64,000 nucleotides of DNA from Nitrosophilus labii. Lineage in GTDB: Bacteria > Campylobacterota > Campylobacteria > Campylobacterales > Nitratiruptoraceae. The stretch spans positions 744,001 through 808,000 of the forward strand of contig NZ_AP022826.1 of assembly GCF_014466985.1 (NCBI RefSeq), read 5' to 3'. Below, one piece after another: positions 50,905 through 61,313 of the stretch. A model generated the notes under the pieces. That model saw only the letters and a list, made by a program, of their open reading frames with translations. It searched no databases and was not told where the DNA came from. Position numbers and translations under genes: made by a program. How positions within the stretch are numbered: the first letter of the stretch is position 1; each line of letters begins with the position of its first letter.

Positions 50905-51653
50905 TTTGTACCTTTGTGATATTTAAAACCTCTCTTTTTTACTTCTTCGATAAAGAAATCTATCCATCTTTTCGCCTCATTTTCATCATAAGAGGCAATA
51001 GAGATAACATCTTTATATGTGCCCTTTTCAATTGCCGGCAAAGAAGAGAATTCTATATTTTTAGGTATCATTTCCATTATATCCATAAGATCATTTTCAC
51101 TTGCTTCTACACATATAGTAAATCTATGTTTATTAGGGGCTTTTGGATAAAATCTATCAAGAGCGTACTTGATCATGGGGTGCGACATTTGGGGAAATCC
51201 GGGAACAAAAAAATATCTCTCATCTAGAAAAAATCCAGGAACGTTATTTATCGGATTTGGTAAAAGCCCTGAGTTTATGGGGAGATTTGCCATATTTATC
51301 CTATGTGGATAGGCTTTTTCTTTAAATTGATTTATTATTAGATTTTTAGCCTCCTGGTTAGTTTCCATTGATGAGTTTCTAAACACTTTGGCCGCTATTT
51401 CTCTCGTAAAGTCGTCTGGAGTGGCTCCGATACCGCCAAAACTGAACATTACGCCGTTGGGATCTTTTTTGACTAGTTTAAAGATCTCTTCGATAAAGGA
51501 TGGTTTGTCGGTTATGATAAAAGAGGCGGTAAGCTCCCAGCCTCTTTTTAAAAGCTCGTTTTTTACGAAATTAAAGTGTTTATCCTCTCTTCTGCCGTTT
51601 AGTATTTCGGTTCCGATGATTACAAGATAGAAATTTGGGTTTTTGATCGCCAT
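50895..51653 (-). CDS. CinA-type molybdopterin-binding domain protein
   Basis: A 252-aa protein of the competence/damage-inducible CinA N-terminal (MoaB/MogA-like) type: YLVIIGTEILNGRREDKH, DPNGVMFSFGGIGATPDDFT and NPINNVPGFFLDERYFFVPG. The C-terminal PncC amidase domain of full CinA is missing. CinA N-domains have ADP-ribose pyrophosphatase/NMN-related activity. The gene lies 14 bp after adk on the same strand. Confidence 0.85.
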   Translation of the reverse strand: MAIKNPNFYLVIIGTEILNGRREDKHFNFVKNELLKRGWELTASFIITDKPSFIEEIFKLVKKDPNGVMFSFGGIGATPDDFTREIAAKVFRNSSMETNQEAKNLIINQFKEKAYPHRINMANLPINSGLLPNPINNVPGFFLDERYFFVPGFPQMSHPMIKYALDRFYPKAPNKHRFTICVEASENDLMDIMEMIPKNIEFSSLPAIEKGTYKDVISIASYDENEAKRWIDFFIEEVKKRGFKYHKGTNCI

Positions 51654-51667
51654 TTATAAAACTTAGA

Positions 51668-52240
51668 CTATATTTTACTTTTTATAAACTCCTCCATCTC
51701 GTCAACTATCTCTTCTATACCTCTCTCACCGTCGATTTTTTTAAGGACTCCCTTTTCTTCATAAAACTTTTCTATTGCGGCAAGCGGCTCTAGATAGACT
51801 TTCATCCTGTTTTTGAAAACCTCTTCGTTATCATCCGCGCCTCTTGCTCTTCCCAAAACTCTCTCTTTTGCCGTCTCTTCACTAACTACTACTTCTATAA
51901 CCGCTTCTAGTTTAATATCTGGATTTTTATCTAGTATTTCATCTAGTGCATTCATCTGCTCTACACTTCTTGGAAATCCGTCTATTAGGATAACATCTTT
52001 ATCGCTATTTTTTATAGCGCTTACTATAGTATCGATAACTATCTCTAAAGGAACTAGCTTACCGTTATCTATATAACTTGCTATAGTAGCGCCTAAAGCA
52101 GTTCCTTTTTTAACCTCTTCTCTCAAAAGCTCTCCAGTAGAGTAGTGAGCCACTATATCACCGTTTCTTTTTGCTATGATCTCCGCATCCGTGGTTTTAC
52201 CGCTTCCCGGCGCTCCTATGATTAAAAAAAGTTTTTTCAT
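51668..52240 (-). CDS. adk: Adenylate kinase Adk (short form)
   Basis: AMP + ATP to 2 ADP. The 190-aa protein has the P-loop [42 protein letters not shown] and an arginine motif [17 protein letters not shown]. The zinc-binding/long LID insert is absent, the short form used by Campylobacterota. GGAGAAG precedes ATG 52240. Confidence 0.96.
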   Translation of the reverse strand: MKKLFLIIGAPGSGKTTDAEIIAKRNGDIVAHYSTGELLREEVKKGTALGATIASYIDNGKLVPLEIVIDTIVSAIKNSDKDVILIDGFPRSVEQMNALDEILDKNPDIKLEAVIEVVVSEETAKERVLGRARGADDNEEVFKNRMKVYLEPLAAIEKFYEEKGVLKKIDGERGIEEIVDEMEEFIKSKI

Positions 52241-52346
52241 AACTTCTCCTCTTTTGTTAAGTTTTTATGTTTTTTTGTTACTAAAAATCTTCAAATTTAT
52301 TTGACTAATTATCTTGATGACAAATTATATTTTTCACTGTTTAATT

Positions 52347-52574
52347 CTATCTGATTTTTTCGACGAGTATCTTTTCGGCTTGGCCTCTACACATCGCTAT
52401 TTTGGTTCCGTTTGCTTCTATTTGAATCGGACCAAAAAAACCCTTATTGAGTACTTTTATAACATCACCTATTATAAATCCCATCGCGTTTAGATGACAT
52501 TTAAACTCGTCGCATTCACCGTCGTATCCAACAACTTTTACTATATCTCCGCTTTTAGCCTCAATCAGTTTCAT
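52347..52574 (-). CDS. FeoA-domain protein
   Basis: A 75-aa SH3-like protein, start ATG 52574 overlapping the aspS stop as ATGA. The pattern [19 protein letters not shown], then [40 protein letters not shown] matches FeoA, a small partner of the FeoB ferrous-iron transporter. No feoB follows in the window, so it could act on a distant feoB or be a stand-alone FeoA-type protein. The open frame upstream to 52658 is the aspS shadow. Confidence 0.88.
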   Translation of the reverse strand: MKLIEAKSGDIVKVVGYDGECDEFKCHLNAMGFIIGDVIKVLNKGFFGPIQIEANGTKIAMCRGQAEKILVEKIR

Positions 52575-54328
52575 ACTTTTTTGGATTCTCTCACTCTTAT
52601 GTGTAACTCTTTTAATTGTTCTGTTTCTACCGGACTTGGCGCGTTTGTAAGCAAACATTGAGCCTTTTGGGTTTTTGGAAAGGCTATGACGTCTCTTATG
52701 TTGTCTCTTTTAGTTAAAAGCATAATAAGTCTATCAAAACCTATCGCAAAACCGCCGTGAGGAGGTGCGCCAAACTTCAATGCTTCAAGCAAAAATCCAA
52801 ATTTTTCGTTAGCTTCTTCTTCGCTTATACCCAAAATTTCGAAAACTTTTTTCTGTATCTGGAGTTTGTGTATCCTTATACTGCCTCCTCCAAGTTCTAC
52901 CCCGTTTACTACCATATCGTATGCTTCGCTCGTAATATCTTCTATCTCTTCTTTATCTATGTTTTTAGGCATTGTAAATGGGTGGTGAAGTGCTTTTACT
53001 TTGACATGTCCCTCTTCGATTTCAAACATCGGAAAGTCTACAACCCATAAAAACTCATATCTAGAAGGATCTTTAAGATTTAAAATATCGCCAAGTTTAT
53101 CTCTAAGTCTTCCCATATAGTCTAAAACTACCTTTTTACTACCGGCTCCAAAAAAGATAAGATCGCCTGCTTTAACCTCGGTTCTTTCTATCAAAGCGCT
53201 CTTTTCCTCTTCGCTTAAAAATTTCACTATAGGACCTTGAAGTTCTCCGTTCTCTTTTACTTTAACCCACGCAAGACCTTTTGCACCAAATTTTGCTACA
53301 AACTCAGTTAAGTAGTCAATCTCTTTTCTAGTTAGTTTATCTCCTCCCGGAACAGGGAGGGCTTTGATACGGTTTAGATTTTTAAACTGCGCAATCTCCC
53401 TAAAGACTTTTAGTTGTGTATTTTCAAAGATATCTATTACGTCAACAAGTTTTAGATCAAATCTAAGGTCAGGTTTATCGGTTCCGTAACTTTCCATAGC
53501 CTCTTTGTACGGCATTCTTCTAAAAGGAGTTTTTATGTTTATGCCGCAAGCCGCAAATATAGTTTTTATAAGTCCCTCTGCCACCTCTATAACATCATCT
53601 TCGGTGCAAAAACTCATCTCTACATCTATCTGGGTAAATTCTGGCTGTCTGTCAGCTCTTAGATCCTCGTCTCTGAAGCATTTAGCAATCTGAAAATATC
53701 TGTCAAATCCGCTAACCATCAAAAGCTGTTTGAAAAGTTGAGGAGATTGTGGAAGGGCGTAAAACTCTCCCGGATAAAGTCTGCTTGGAACAAGATAGTC
53801 TCTTGCGCCTTCTGGAGTAGATTTTGTTAGTATAGGAGTTTCAACCTCCAAAAAGCCGTTTGCATCTAAAAAGTTTCTAGCTGCGATAGCCGCTTTACTT
53901 CTAAGTTTAAAAGTGTCGAAAGCCTTTTTTGTTCTAAGATCTAAATATCTGTATTTTAATCTTATCTCTTCGTTTACGTTTTCATCGCCTAAAACAAAAG
54001 GCGTAGGTTCGCTTCTGTTTTCAATGGTTAACTCTTCGACTACAACTTCTATCTTGCCGGTTTTAAGTTTTGGGTTTTCAAGTCCTTCGCCTCTTAGTCT
54101 GACTTTTCCTTTGGCTATCAAAACATATTCGTCTCTTACTTCTGTGGCTACTTTGTGAGCATTTTGGCTATCGGCCGGATCGCAGACAAGCTGTACGATA
54201 CCACTTTTGTCTCTTAGGTCTATGAAAATAACTCCGCCGTGGTCTCTGTAGCTGTTTGCCCAACCGCAAAGAACTACCTCTTTTCCAATATCATTCTCAT
54301 TTAGTTCCGCACAATAGTCTGTTCTCAA
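52571..54328 (-). CDS. aspS: Aspartyl-tRNA synthetase AspS
   Basis: A 585-aa class II synthetase of the bacterial type. Anticodon-binding OB-fold at the N terminus ([20 protein letters not shown]), motif 2 region with [30 protein letters not shown], the GAD insertion (about 290-410), and motif 3 in [19 protein letters not shown]. In most Campylobacterota this enzyme is non-discriminating (Asp/Asn) when asnS is absent; that cannot be judged here. Start TTG or GTG alternatives are not needed; the frame begins [13 protein letters not shown] at 54328. Confidence 0.96.
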   Translation of the reverse strand: MRTDYCAELNENDIGKEVVLCGWANSYRDHGGVIFIDLRDKSGIVQLVCDPADSQNAHKVATEVRDEYVLIAKGKVRLRGEGLENPKLKTGKIEVVVEELTIENRSEPTPFVLGDENVNEEIRLKYRYLDLRTKKAFDTFKLRSKAAIAARNFLDANGFLEVETPILTKSTPEGARDYLVPSRLYPGEFYALPQSPQLFKQLLMVSGFDRYFQIAKCFRDEDLRADRQPEFTQIDVEMSFCTEDDVIEVAEGLIKTIFAACGINIKTPFRRMPYKEAMESYGTDKPDLRFDLKLVDVIDIFENTQLKVFREIAQFKNLNRIKALPVPGGDKLTRKEIDYLTEFVAKFGAKGLAWVKVKENGELQGPIVKFLSEEEKSALIERTEVKAGDLIFFGAGSKKVVLDYMGRLRDKLGDILNLKDPSRYEFLWVVDFPMFEIEEGHVKVKALHHPFTMPKNIDKEEIEDITSEAYDMVVNGVELGGGSIRIHKLQIQKKVFEILGISEEEANEKFGFLLEALKFGAPPHGGFAIGFDRLIMLLTKRDNIRDVIAFPKTQKAQCLLTNAPSPVETEQLKELHIRVRESKKV

Positions 54329-54444
54329 ATCTCATCCTTTAAGCTCTATTTTGAGGGTGATTATATCAAAGATATGCTTTAAGTTATGATAAAATTATAG
54401 TTTTGAGTCTAGTTGGCTGATTATGAGAGTTTTGAAGGAAAATA

Positions 54445-55284
54445 ATGGAGATTAAAAGAGTCGGTATCGTATTGAGACCATCCGCACCCGATCTAAAAGA
54501 GCTTTTTTTTAAGATAAAAAACGCTTTTGAAAAAGAGGGGATAGAGGTTCTTATAGATAGTATAAGTGCATCGATGATCGGTGTTTTAGGACAAGAGTTT
54601 GACGTATTATGTAAAAAGAGCGATATTTTGACCTCAATAGGAGGCGATGGGACACTTATCTCTTTAGTTAGAAGAAGCTACAGATACCACAAACCTGTTC
54701 TTGGAATATATGTGGGAAAACTAGGATTTTTAACGGATGTTTTACCGGATGAGATAGAAGATTTCATAAAAAAATTGAAAAAAAATCAAGTTAGGATAGA
54801 TAACAGAATGATGATGGAAGCGTCTATTAGCGGTAAAGATGAAAAAATGTTCTCCTTTAACGACATAGTTATAACTAGACAAGCTATTTCAAAAATGATA
54901 CATATAGACGCATTTATAGATAAAAAATGGTTCAATACTTACTACGGAGATGGACTTATCATATCAACGCCTACAGGCTCAACAGCTTACAATCTAGCTT
55001 CGGGCGGTCCTGTTGTTTATCCTTTGACTAACGCATATATTTTAACGCCAATCTGTCCACACTCACTTACTCAAAGACCTTTAGTGCTTCCAGCGGAGTT
55101 TGAGATACAGATAAAAACGAAGAGCGAAAACGCATTAATGGTTGTGGACGGCCAAGAGATTTATGAGTTTTCTCCAAATGAGACTATAACCATAAAAAGG
55201 GCTCAGATAGGAGCTAAACTGATCCATAGACTCGAGAGAAACTATTTTGAGGTTTTAAGAGAGAAACTTCATTGGGGGATGTAG
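54445..55284 (+). CDS. nadK: NAD kinase NadK
   Basis: NAD+ + ATP to NADP+. The 279-aa product has the diagnostic TSIGGDGTLISLVR, then GKLGFLTDVLPDE, FNDIVITRQ, YYGDGLIISTPTGSTAYNLA and CPHSLTQRPLVLPAE. AAGGAAAATA precedes ATG 54445. It is followed directly by recN (start adjoining its stop), a very common pair. Confidence 0.96.
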   Translation: MEIKRVGIVLRPSAPDLKELFFKIKNAFEKEGIEVLIDSISASMIGVLGQEFDVLCKKSDILTSIGGDGTLISLVRRSYRYHKPVLGIYVGKLGFLTDVLPDEIEDFIKKLKKNQVRIDNRMMMEASISGKDEKMFSFNDIVITRQAISKMIHIDAFIDKKWFNTYYGDGLIISTPTGSTAYNLASGGPVVYPLTNAYILTPICPHSLTQRPLVLPAEFEIQIKTKSENALMVVDGQEIYEFSPNETITIKRAQIGAKLIHRLERNYFEVLREKLHWGM

Positions 55285-56817
55285 TTGATAGAGAGACTTT
55301 ATCTAAAAGATTGCCTCTCTTTTAGGGAGGCTGAACTTGAATTTAAAGATGGACTTATAGTTTTTACAGGTCCTAGTGGTGCCGGTAAATCGGTACTTAT
55401 AAATTCCATTTTGGCTCTTTTTGGACTTAAGGCTCCCCAAGCTAAAATAAGCGAGATCACTTTAACAAACGATACTGATCTTGAGAGATTTGGTTTTGAT
55501 AACGAAGAGATAATAGTTGTTAAAGGGATCAAGAAGGAGAAAGTTCGATTTTTTTTGAACTCGCAAATGATCTCTAAAAGGGTTTTAAAAGAGGTTTTCA
55601 AAGAGAGGGTTGGATATCTGAGTCAAAAAGATGAAAATATATTTAAAAATCAAAATATTTTAAAGATTATAGATGATATTTGCGAAAAAAAATTTGAAAA
55701 ATTTTCAACTTTGAAAGAGGAGTTTAAAGAGAAGTTTTTAAAATATAAAGATATAGAAGATAGATTATGTAGAATATTAGAAGATGAAAAAAGAGTAAAC
55801 GAACTTATGGAGTTTGCTAAGTTCGAGATAGAAAAGATTGATAAAATTTCACCGAAAATAGGCGAATACGAAGAGTTGTTACAGATAAAAAAAGAGCTCT
55901 CCAAAAGAGAGAAGATAGAAGAGGCTATAAATAGAGCCGAAGGCATTTTTGAATACGAATCAATGGTGTATGAAGCGTTAGATAAAATAGGAAAGGATTC
56001 ATCCTTTTTCGATGAGGCTATGAACGAGTTAAGGTCTATTTTTGAAGACCAAAAAAATAGACTTTTTGAGCTTGATAATATTGAAATAGAGGATGTGTTA
56101 AACAGATTAGAAGAGTTATCTGAGCTTAAAAGAAGATATGGCTCAATCGAAGATGCACTTGAATATAAAGAGGAAAAGATAAAAGAGTTAAGAGAGTATG
56201 AAAATCTAAGTTTTGAAAAAAGCAATCTGGAAAAAGATAAAAGTGAGCTAAAAAGAGTTTTAAAGAGTTTATCTGAAGAGATATCAAAATTTAGACAAGA
56301 AGCCATAAAAAGTCTAAAGGAGGATATCAACTCCTATACTAAAGAGTTAAAACTCCCTTTTGTAGATTTTAGATATGAAAAAAAAGAGTTGGATATCGAA
56401 GGAGAAGATTTTTTTAAAATAGAACTAAAAGGTGTGGGTTTTGAAAATATAAGTTCCGGGGAGTTTAATAGATTGAGGTTGGCTCTACTTGCTTCTTGGA
56501 GCAGATATAAACAAACTAAGGGACAAATACTTATTTTAGATGAGATAGACGCAAATGTAAGCGGTGAAGAGTCTATGGGTATAGCTAAGATTTTGAAAAA
56601 ACTCTCTAAAAGTTATCAGATTTTTGCCATATCTCATCAAGCGCAGCTTAGTTCTGTAGCCAATCAGCATTTTTTAGTTGTTAGAGAAAATGAAGAGAGT
56701 AGAGTTTTAGAGCTCGATTTTGAAAAAAAGATAGATGAGATAGCAAGAATCATAAGCGGAGAGAATATTACAAAAGAGGCAAAAGAGTTTGCTAGAAGGA
56801 TTTTGAGTAGGAAATAA
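55285..56817 (+). CDS. recN: DNA repair protein RecN
   Basis: An SMC-like ATPase acting in double-strand-break repair. At 510 aa it has Walker A GPSGAGKSVLINSI near residue 30, a long coiled coil (about 140-380, rich in Glu/Lys), and C-terminal ABC motifs ISSGEFNRLRLALLASW and ILILDEIDANVSGEE followed by ISHQAQL. The start is TTG 55285, directly after the nadK TAG. It is somewhat shorter than E. coli RecN (553 aa), mainly in the coil. Confidence 0.95.
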   Translation: MIERLYLKDCLSFREAELEFKDGLIVFTGPSGAGKSVLINSILALFGLKAPQAKISEITLTNDTDLERFGFDNEEIIVVKGIKKEKVRFFLNSQMISKRVLKEVFKERVGYLSQKDENIFKNQNILKIIDDICEKKFEKFSTLKEEFKEKFLKYKDIEDRLCRILEDEKRVNELMEFAKFEIEKIDKISPKIGEYEELLQIKKELSKREKIEEAINRAEGIFEYESMVYEALDKIGKDSSFFDEAMNELRSIFEDQKNRLFELDNIEIEDVLNRLEELSELKRRYGSIEDALEYKEEKIKELREYENLSFEKSNLEKDKSELKRVLKSLSEEISKFRQEAIKSLKEDINSYTKELKLPFVDFRYEKKELDIEGEDFFKIELKGVGFENISSGEFNRLRLALLASWSRYKQTKGQILILDEIDANVSGEESMGIAKILKKLSKSYQIFAISHQAQLSSVANQHFLVVRENEESRVLELDFEKKIDEIARIISGENITKEAKEFARRILSRK

Positions 56818-56905
56818 GGTAGTTAGGTGGTAAGGTGGTAGGGTGATAAGGGGGTAGGGAAAGATAGAAAAATCCAATATCCATTGTCTATTGTCCAATA
56901 TCTAT
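56818..56905 (+). repeat. G-rich and pyrimidine minisatellite between recN and tatD
   Basis: The first half is built of degenerate GGTGGTAAGG/GGTGATAAGG units (about 56820-56860). The second is built of CCAATATCCATTGTC/ATTGTCCAATATCT units (56874-56905) that end just before the tatD ribosome site. Such short-unit arrays look like variable-number repeats. A chance frame on the minus strand through it is not a gene. Confidence 0.7.
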
Positions 56906-56921
56906 CTAATAAGGAGATATT

Positions 56922-57710
56922 TTGTTAATCGATACTCATTGCCATCTTGATGATGAAAGATTTGAAGAAGATCTAGATGAGGTAATAAAAAGAGCTTTTA
57001 AAAACGGTGTAAAAGCTTTTGTGATCCCAGGAGCCGATCCCGATGATCTAGAAAAAGCAAAAAATATAAGCGAGAGGTACGATGAGATCTTTTTTGCCGC
57101 GGGGGTTCATCCCTATGAGATAGAAAAATTTGACGAAAGAGCGCTCAAAGAGTATTTAAAACATCCAAAATGTATAGCGGTTGGGGAGTGTGGGTTGGAT
57201 TATTACAGACTTCCAAAAGATGAAACGGAGAAAAAAGAGGAAAAAGAGAGACAAAAAGAGATTTTTTCTAAACATATAAAGTTAGCTAAAGAAGTCCAAA
57301 AACCTTTAATAGTTCATATCAGAGAGGCAAGTTTTGACTCTAAAGAGATCTTAATCAATAACGGAGCCAAAGATGTTGGAGGAGTATTGCACTGTTTCAA
57401 TGCCAGCGAGATTTTACTTGAACTCTCAAATTACGGTTTTTATTTTGGTATAGGCGGTGTTATTACCTTTAAAAATGCGAAAAAACTTGTAAATATTTTG
57501 CCAAAAATCCCAAAAGATAAAATCGTTTTAGAAACTGACGCTCCATATTTGACTCCACATCCTTATAGAGGAAAAAGAAATGAGCCAGCTTATACACTTT
57601 ATGTGGCTCAAAAAATTGCAGAAATTTTAGGTATGGATCTTGCAGATGTATGTAGTATTACTATTAAAAATGCCAAAAGAGTATTTAAAGAGCTGGAAAA
57701 AATTGTATAA
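56922..57710 (+). CDS. tatD: TatD-family metal-dependent hydrolase
   Basis: A 262-aa TIM-barrel nuclease: LIDTHCHLDDERFEEDLDE (metal HxH), VHPYEIEKFD, AVGECGLDYYRL, PLIVHIREASFD, GVLHCFNAS and LETDAPYLTPHPYRGKRNEP. The start is TTG 56922, 5 nt after AAGGAG. The family acts as 3'-5' DNase in DNA repair or as a D-aminoacyl-like hydrolase. The gene is first in a run into the lytic transglycosylase gene. Confidence 0.93.
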   Translation: MLIDTHCHLDDERFEEDLDEVIKRAFKNGVKAFVIPGADPDDLEKAKNISERYDEIFFAAGVHPYEIEKFDERALKEYLKHPKCIAVGECGLDYYRLPKDETEKKEEKERQKEIFSKHIKLAKEVQKPLIVHIREASFDSKEILINNGAKDVGGVLHCFNASEILLELSNYGFYFGIGGVITFKNAKKLVNILPKIPKDKIVLETDAPYLTPHPYRGKRNEPAYTLYVAQKIAEILGMDLADVCSITIKNAKRVFKELEKIV

Positions 57711-57741
57711 TAATATCTAAAAATAGAAATTAGGAGTATTT

Positions 57742-58950
57742 TTGAGAAGGGGATTAGCGTTAATATTGCTTTTTTTTGTAAATTTATATGCAAGTTTGGA
57801 TATAGGTGGCTACTACAATAAAGAGATTGAGATCTTAAGAAGTTTAGATATAGACCCATCTTTCGTAACTAATAGATATTATATAAATATAAAAAAAGAG
57901 TATGAAAAATACAAAAAACGCCATTTTTTCAATACGCAAAGTAAATCGTTTATATATATTCCTACGATAAAGAGACTTATGAGTGAAGCAAGAGTTCCTC
58001 AAGTTTTTCTTTTTATGGCTATGGCCGAATCAAACTTTTCGCTTCACGCTAAATCCCACAAAAAAGCTGTAGGACTTTGGCAGTTTATACCGCAAACAGC
58101 GAAAAAATACGGGCTTAGAATCGATGAGTATGTAGATGAGAGAAAAGATCCGGTAAAATCGACAAAAGCGGCTATTAGATATCTACAAGATCTCTATGCA
58201 AAATTTGGAAGATGGTATCTTGCTGCTCTTGCGTATAACTCAGGAGAAGGGAGGGTAGCAAGAGCTATCAAAAAAGCCAAAACGAAAAAGCTAGAAGTAC
58301 TTATTGATCCAAAAAAGAGGTATTTGCCTAAAGAGAGTAGAAGATATATAAGAAAGATTATAGCACTTGCATTGATGGGAAATGATGAGAACTATTTTTT
58401 AAAGGACGATTTTGACTATATATTAAATAGAGGCTCTGCATACTCTTTGGCGGTAGTAAAAGTTAGAGGCGGCGACGTTTTAAGCGATATAGCCGAAAGC
58501 ATAAAGATAAAAGAGTCAATTTTAAGAGAGCTTAACGCACATTTAAAATACGGTTTTGTACCGCCTTACGTAAAAGAGTACGATATATATATACCCTATA
58601 TAAAACTTGCCGATTTTAAGGATAACTATAGACCTACTGATAAAAAGAGAGCTTACATAGTCTATAGAGTAAAAAGAGGAGACTCTTTGGTAAAAATTGC
58701 TAGAAAATACGATATTTCATATAAAGTTATAAAAGACTTTAATAAACTAAAATCAAATATTTTAAGAGTAAATCAAACTCTTATAATACCTGTACCTAAA
58801 AAGAGTAAAATTGTTTACAAAGTAAAAAAGGGTGATACTCTTTTATCTATTTCTAAAAGATATGGCATAAGTGTATCAAAGTTGAAAAAACTTAACGAAA
58901 AAAAAGATAATATGATTAGAGTTGGAGAGAGACTTGTTATTATCAATTAG
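57742..58950 (+). CDS. mltD: Membrane-bound lytic murein transglycosylase D (MltD-like)
   Basis: A 402-aa exported enzyme that cuts the glycan between MurNAc and GlcNAc. A short signal ([18 protein letters not shown]) has no lipobox. The SLT domain (about 90-220) has [20 protein letters not shown] (catalytic Glu), [16 protein letters not shown] and [16 protein letters not shown]. Two LysM domains close it, [20 protein letters not shown] and [20 protein letters not shown]. The start TTG 57742 follows TAGGAG. It overlaps rlpA by 17 bp. Confidence 0.93.
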   Translation: MRRGLALILLFFVNLYASLDIGGYYNKEIEILRSLDIDPSFVTNRYYINIKKEYEKYKKRHFFNTQSKSFIYIPTIKRLMSEARVPQVFLFMAMAESNFSLHAKSHKKAVGLWQFIPQTAKKYGLRIDEYVDERKDPVKSTKAAIRYLQDLYAKFGRWYLAALAYNSGEGRVARAIKKAKTKKLEVLIDPKKRYLPKESRRYIRKIIALALMGNDENYFLKDDFDYILNRGSAYSLAVVKVRGGDVLSDIAESIKIKESILRELNAHLKYGFVPPYVKEYDIYIPYIKLADFKDNYRPTDKKRAYIVYRVKRGDSLVKIARKYDISYKVIKDFNKLKSNILRVNQTLIIPVPKKSKIVYKVKKGDTLLSISKRYGISVSKLKKLNEKKDNMIRVGERLVIIN

Positions 58951-59707
58951 GAGTTTTTTATTTTTATTTTTTCTGATATTTATATTCAGTGGGTGTGCTC
59001 AAAGAAGTTTTGTTTACTACTCTCCTACAGAAAAAAGTTACGGTAAACCTAAAAGCTCTTTTGCCGTACACAGAGCCACAATGAGACCTTATAAAGTAGG
59101 TGGAAAAACATACTATCCTACAGTAGTTAGAGTTGGTACCAAATATAGAGGAACTGCTAGCTGGTATGGACCTAATTTTCACGGAAAAAAGACAAGTAAC
59201 GGCGAATATTATAATATGTACGAACTTACTGCGGCACACAAAACTCTACCTATGAATACTATGGTAAAAGTTACAAATCTAAATAACGGCAGAAGTGTTG
59301 TAGTTAGAATAAACGACAGAGGACCTTTTGTCAAAAATAGAATCATCGATCTATCTTACGCCGCTGCAAAAAAGATCGGAGTGATTGGAAAAGGTACGGC
59401 TCCTGTTGAGATAGAAGTTTTGGGATTTGATAAAACTATTGCTACTTTAGCATCAGGAGCCAAAAAAGAGGTTGAAATAGGAAATTTTGGAGTACAGATC
59501 GCCTCATTTAGGAGATTTGAGGGTGCTCAAATCACGAAAAAGAGGTATGCTCAGGTAGATGGAAGATATAGAGCCGTTATAAAAAAGTTTATTGTTGATG
59601 ACGAACCTCTATATAGAGTATGGCTTATAGGTTTTGAAAGCGAAGATGAAGCTAGAGATTTTATTGCTTCGGGAAGATTTCCCGGCGCTTTCGTGGTTAG
59701 AGAATAG
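58934..59707 (+). CDS. rlpA: Septal ring lytic transglycosylase RlpA (lipoprotein)
   Basis: A 257-aa lipoprotein with signal [17 protein letters not shown] (lipobox FSGC), a double-psi beta-barrel ([59 protein letters not shown]) and a C-terminal SPOR domain (about 175-257) that binds denuded glycan at division sites. The start is not certain: TTG 58922 or TTG 58934 (after GGAGAGAG) both fit and lie inside mltD; there is no ATG. The Asp of NDRGPF is the presumed catalytic residue. Confidence 0.9.
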   Translation: MLLSIRSFLFLFFLIFIFSGCAQRSFVYYSPTEKSYGKPKSSFAVHRATMRPYKVGGKTYYPTVVRVGTKYRGTASWYGPNFHGKKTSNGEYYNMYELTAAHKTLPMNTMVKVTNLNNGRSVVVRINDRGPFVKNRIIDLSYAAAKKIGVIGKGTAPVEIEVLGFDKTIATLASGAKKEVEIGNFGVQIASFRRFEGAQITKKRYAQVDGRYRAVIKKFIVDDEPLYRVWLIGFESEDEARDFIASGRFPGAFVVRE

Positions 59708-59727
59708 TGTAAGATTAAAGGATCGGT

Positions 59728-60300
59728 ATGGTTGAGATAAAAAGAGTAACGAAAGAGACGGATATTTTTGTAAAACTAGATATTAAGGGAACCGGTAAAT
59801 ATCGTATTGACACAGGTATAGGTTTTTTCGATCATATGCTTCAGAGTTTAGCCAAACATGCGTATTTTGATCTTGAAATAGAGTGTAAAGGTGACCTTCA
59901 CGTAGATTTTCATCATAGTGTAGAAGATGTAGGAATCGTTTTGGGGGAAGCTTTTAATAAAGCTGTATTCCCTTTGAAAAACAAAGAGCGATTTGGCGAT
60001 GCGGTAGTCGTTATGGATGAAGCCGCCGTTGAGTGTTCACTTGATCTTTCAAATAGACCTTTTTTATTGTATGAAGTAGATATTGAGGGCAAAATCGGAG
60101 AGTTTGATTGTGAACTTTTCGAAGAGTTTTTCAGAGCTTTTGTTTACAACGCCAAAATTACCACACATATTGTTAAAAAAAGAGGAAAAAACAGACACCA
60201 TATAGCAGAAGCCGCATTTAAATCTTTAGCTGTGGCATTAAGAAGAGCTCTAAAAGAGAGTGATAAAGCTTCTATTCCAAGTACGAAAGGTGTGCTTTGA
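59728..60300 (+). CDS. hisB: Imidazoleglycerol-phosphate dehydratase HisB
   Basis: Step six of histidine synthesis, a monofunctional 190-aa enzyme. Mn-binding repeats are GIGFFDHMLQSLAKHAYFDL, DVHHSVED-like DFHHSVEDVGIVLGEAF, and ITTHIVKKRGKNRHHIAEAAF. No phosphatase domain is fused. It lies alone between wall and LPS genes, without other his genes in the window, and overlaps kdsC by 4 bp. Confidence 0.95.
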   Translation: MVEIKRVTKETDIFVKLDIKGTGKYRIDTGIGFFDHMLQSLAKHAYFDLEIECKGDLHVDFHHSVEDVGIVLGEAFNKAVFPLKNKERFGDAVVVMDEAAVECSLDLSNRPFLLYEVDIEGKIGEFDCELFEEFFRAFVYNAKITTHIVKKRGKNRHHIAEAAFKSLAVALRRALKESDKASIPSTKGVL

Positions 60301-60800
60301 TAGAGCTTTTGATTTTGGACGTTGACGGATGTATGACAAATGGAAAGATTATATATACTAACAGCGAAGATGAGCTCAAAGAGTTTAACGTAAAAGACGG
60401 TTTTGCTATAAAGCAGTGGATGAGATTTGGAAAAAAGGTAGCCATAGTAACTGGAAGAGATTCTAAAATTGTGGAAAGAAGAGCGAGAGAGTTAGGAGTT
60501 GATTATCTTTATCAGGGAGTAAAAAACAAACTGGAGGCTCTTTTAAAAATTAAAGAGGATTGTGGATTGGATTTTAAAAATATTGCAGCTATAGGCGATG
60601 ATTTAAACGACTTTAGACTACTTAAAAAAGTTGGAATAAGTTTTGCGCCAAACGATGCCGTTGATTTTTTGCACTCACACGTAGATGTAGTGCTTTCTAA
60701 AAAAGGTGGAGACGGAGCGGTTAGGGAAATGATAGAATATCTTCTTAAAAAAGAGGGTCTTTTTAAAGAGTATCTCAATTTTTGGATTGAGGAAATATAG
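60297..60800 (+). CDS. kdsC: KDO-8-phosphate phosphatase KdsC
   Basis: HAD-family phosphatase making KDO for LPS. The 167-aa product has LLILDVDGCMTNGKI (catalytic Asp pair), NVKDGFAIKQWMRFGKKVAI, VTGRDSKIVERRARELGV and AIGDDLNDFRLLKKVG. It lacks the large cap, as expected. The start is TTG 60297, overlapping hisB. lptC and lptA follow, which act later on LPS; so the group is coherent. Confidence 0.93.
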   Translation: MIELLILDVDGCMTNGKIIYTNSEDELKEFNVKDGFAIKQWMRFGKKVAIVTGRDSKIVERRARELGVDYLYQGVKNKLEALLKIKEDCGLDFKNIAAIGDDLNDFRLLKKVGISFAPNDAVDFLHSHVDVVLSKKGGDGAVREMIEYLLKKEGLFKEYLNFWIEEI

Positions 60801-61313
60801 TTGAAACTGATCTATTTTTTACTATCTTTAATACTTTTTTTCTTTATATGGACTATCTATGTGAAGCCTTATAGATTGGATATCAAAAGCGCTAAAGATA
60901 TCCCGGAGGTTGTTTTTAAAGATTTTGTAACTTATGAGATAAATAAAAATGGACTTGAAACAAAACTTTTTGGACAAATAGGAAAAAAATATAAAGACAG
61001 ATTGGAGATTGAAGATATTAAATATTATGGCTACAAAGAACCAAAAGAGGAGTTAAAGGCAAAAAAAGGAGTTTATAAAAAAGATATTATTTATCTGTAC
61101 GGTAAAATTTTTTATAAAACGAAGGATATTAGTTTTTTTTCCGAACAAGCTGAGTACGATACTCAAAAAGAGATAATAAAAAGTAAAACTAGATTTAGTC
61201 TTTTTACCAATAGTGCTGAAGTTGTGGGAACTGATTTGATTTATTATAGAAATAAAGGTAAAATTTTGGCTAAAAATATAGAAGCAAAAATATATGAGAA
61301 GAAGAGAAAATGA
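60801..61313 (+). CDS. lptC: LPS export protein LptC
   Basis: A 170-aa bitopic protein: N-terminal helix (LIYFLLSLILFFFIWTIYV) and a periplasmic LptC jelly-roll domain with VFKDFVTYEINKNGLETKLF and FFSEQAEYDTQKEIIKSKT. It takes LPS from LptBFG and passes it to LptA. The start TTG 60801 immediately follows the kdsC stop. Sequence conservation is low; the order kdsC-lptC-lptA supports the call. Confidence 0.87.
   Translation: MKLIYFLLSLILFFFIWTIYVKPYRLDIKSAKDIPEVVFKDFVTYEINKNGLETKLFGQIGKKYKDRLEIEDIKYYGYKEPKEELKAKKGVYKKDIIYLYGKIFYKTKDISFFSEQAEYDTQKEIIKSKTRFSLFTNSAEVVGTDLIYYRNKGKILAKNIEAKIYEKKRK

Noticed and set aside
55650-56330. 226-codon minus-strand frame inside recN
   Set aside because: Ser/Leu/Phe-rich antisense of the recN coiled coil, a common artefact of Glu/Lys-rich genes in low-GC DNA.
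56707-56898. Minus-strand frame across the G-rich repeat
   Set aside because: The repeated PYHLTTL-like peptide comes from the minisatellite; no ribosome site and no family.
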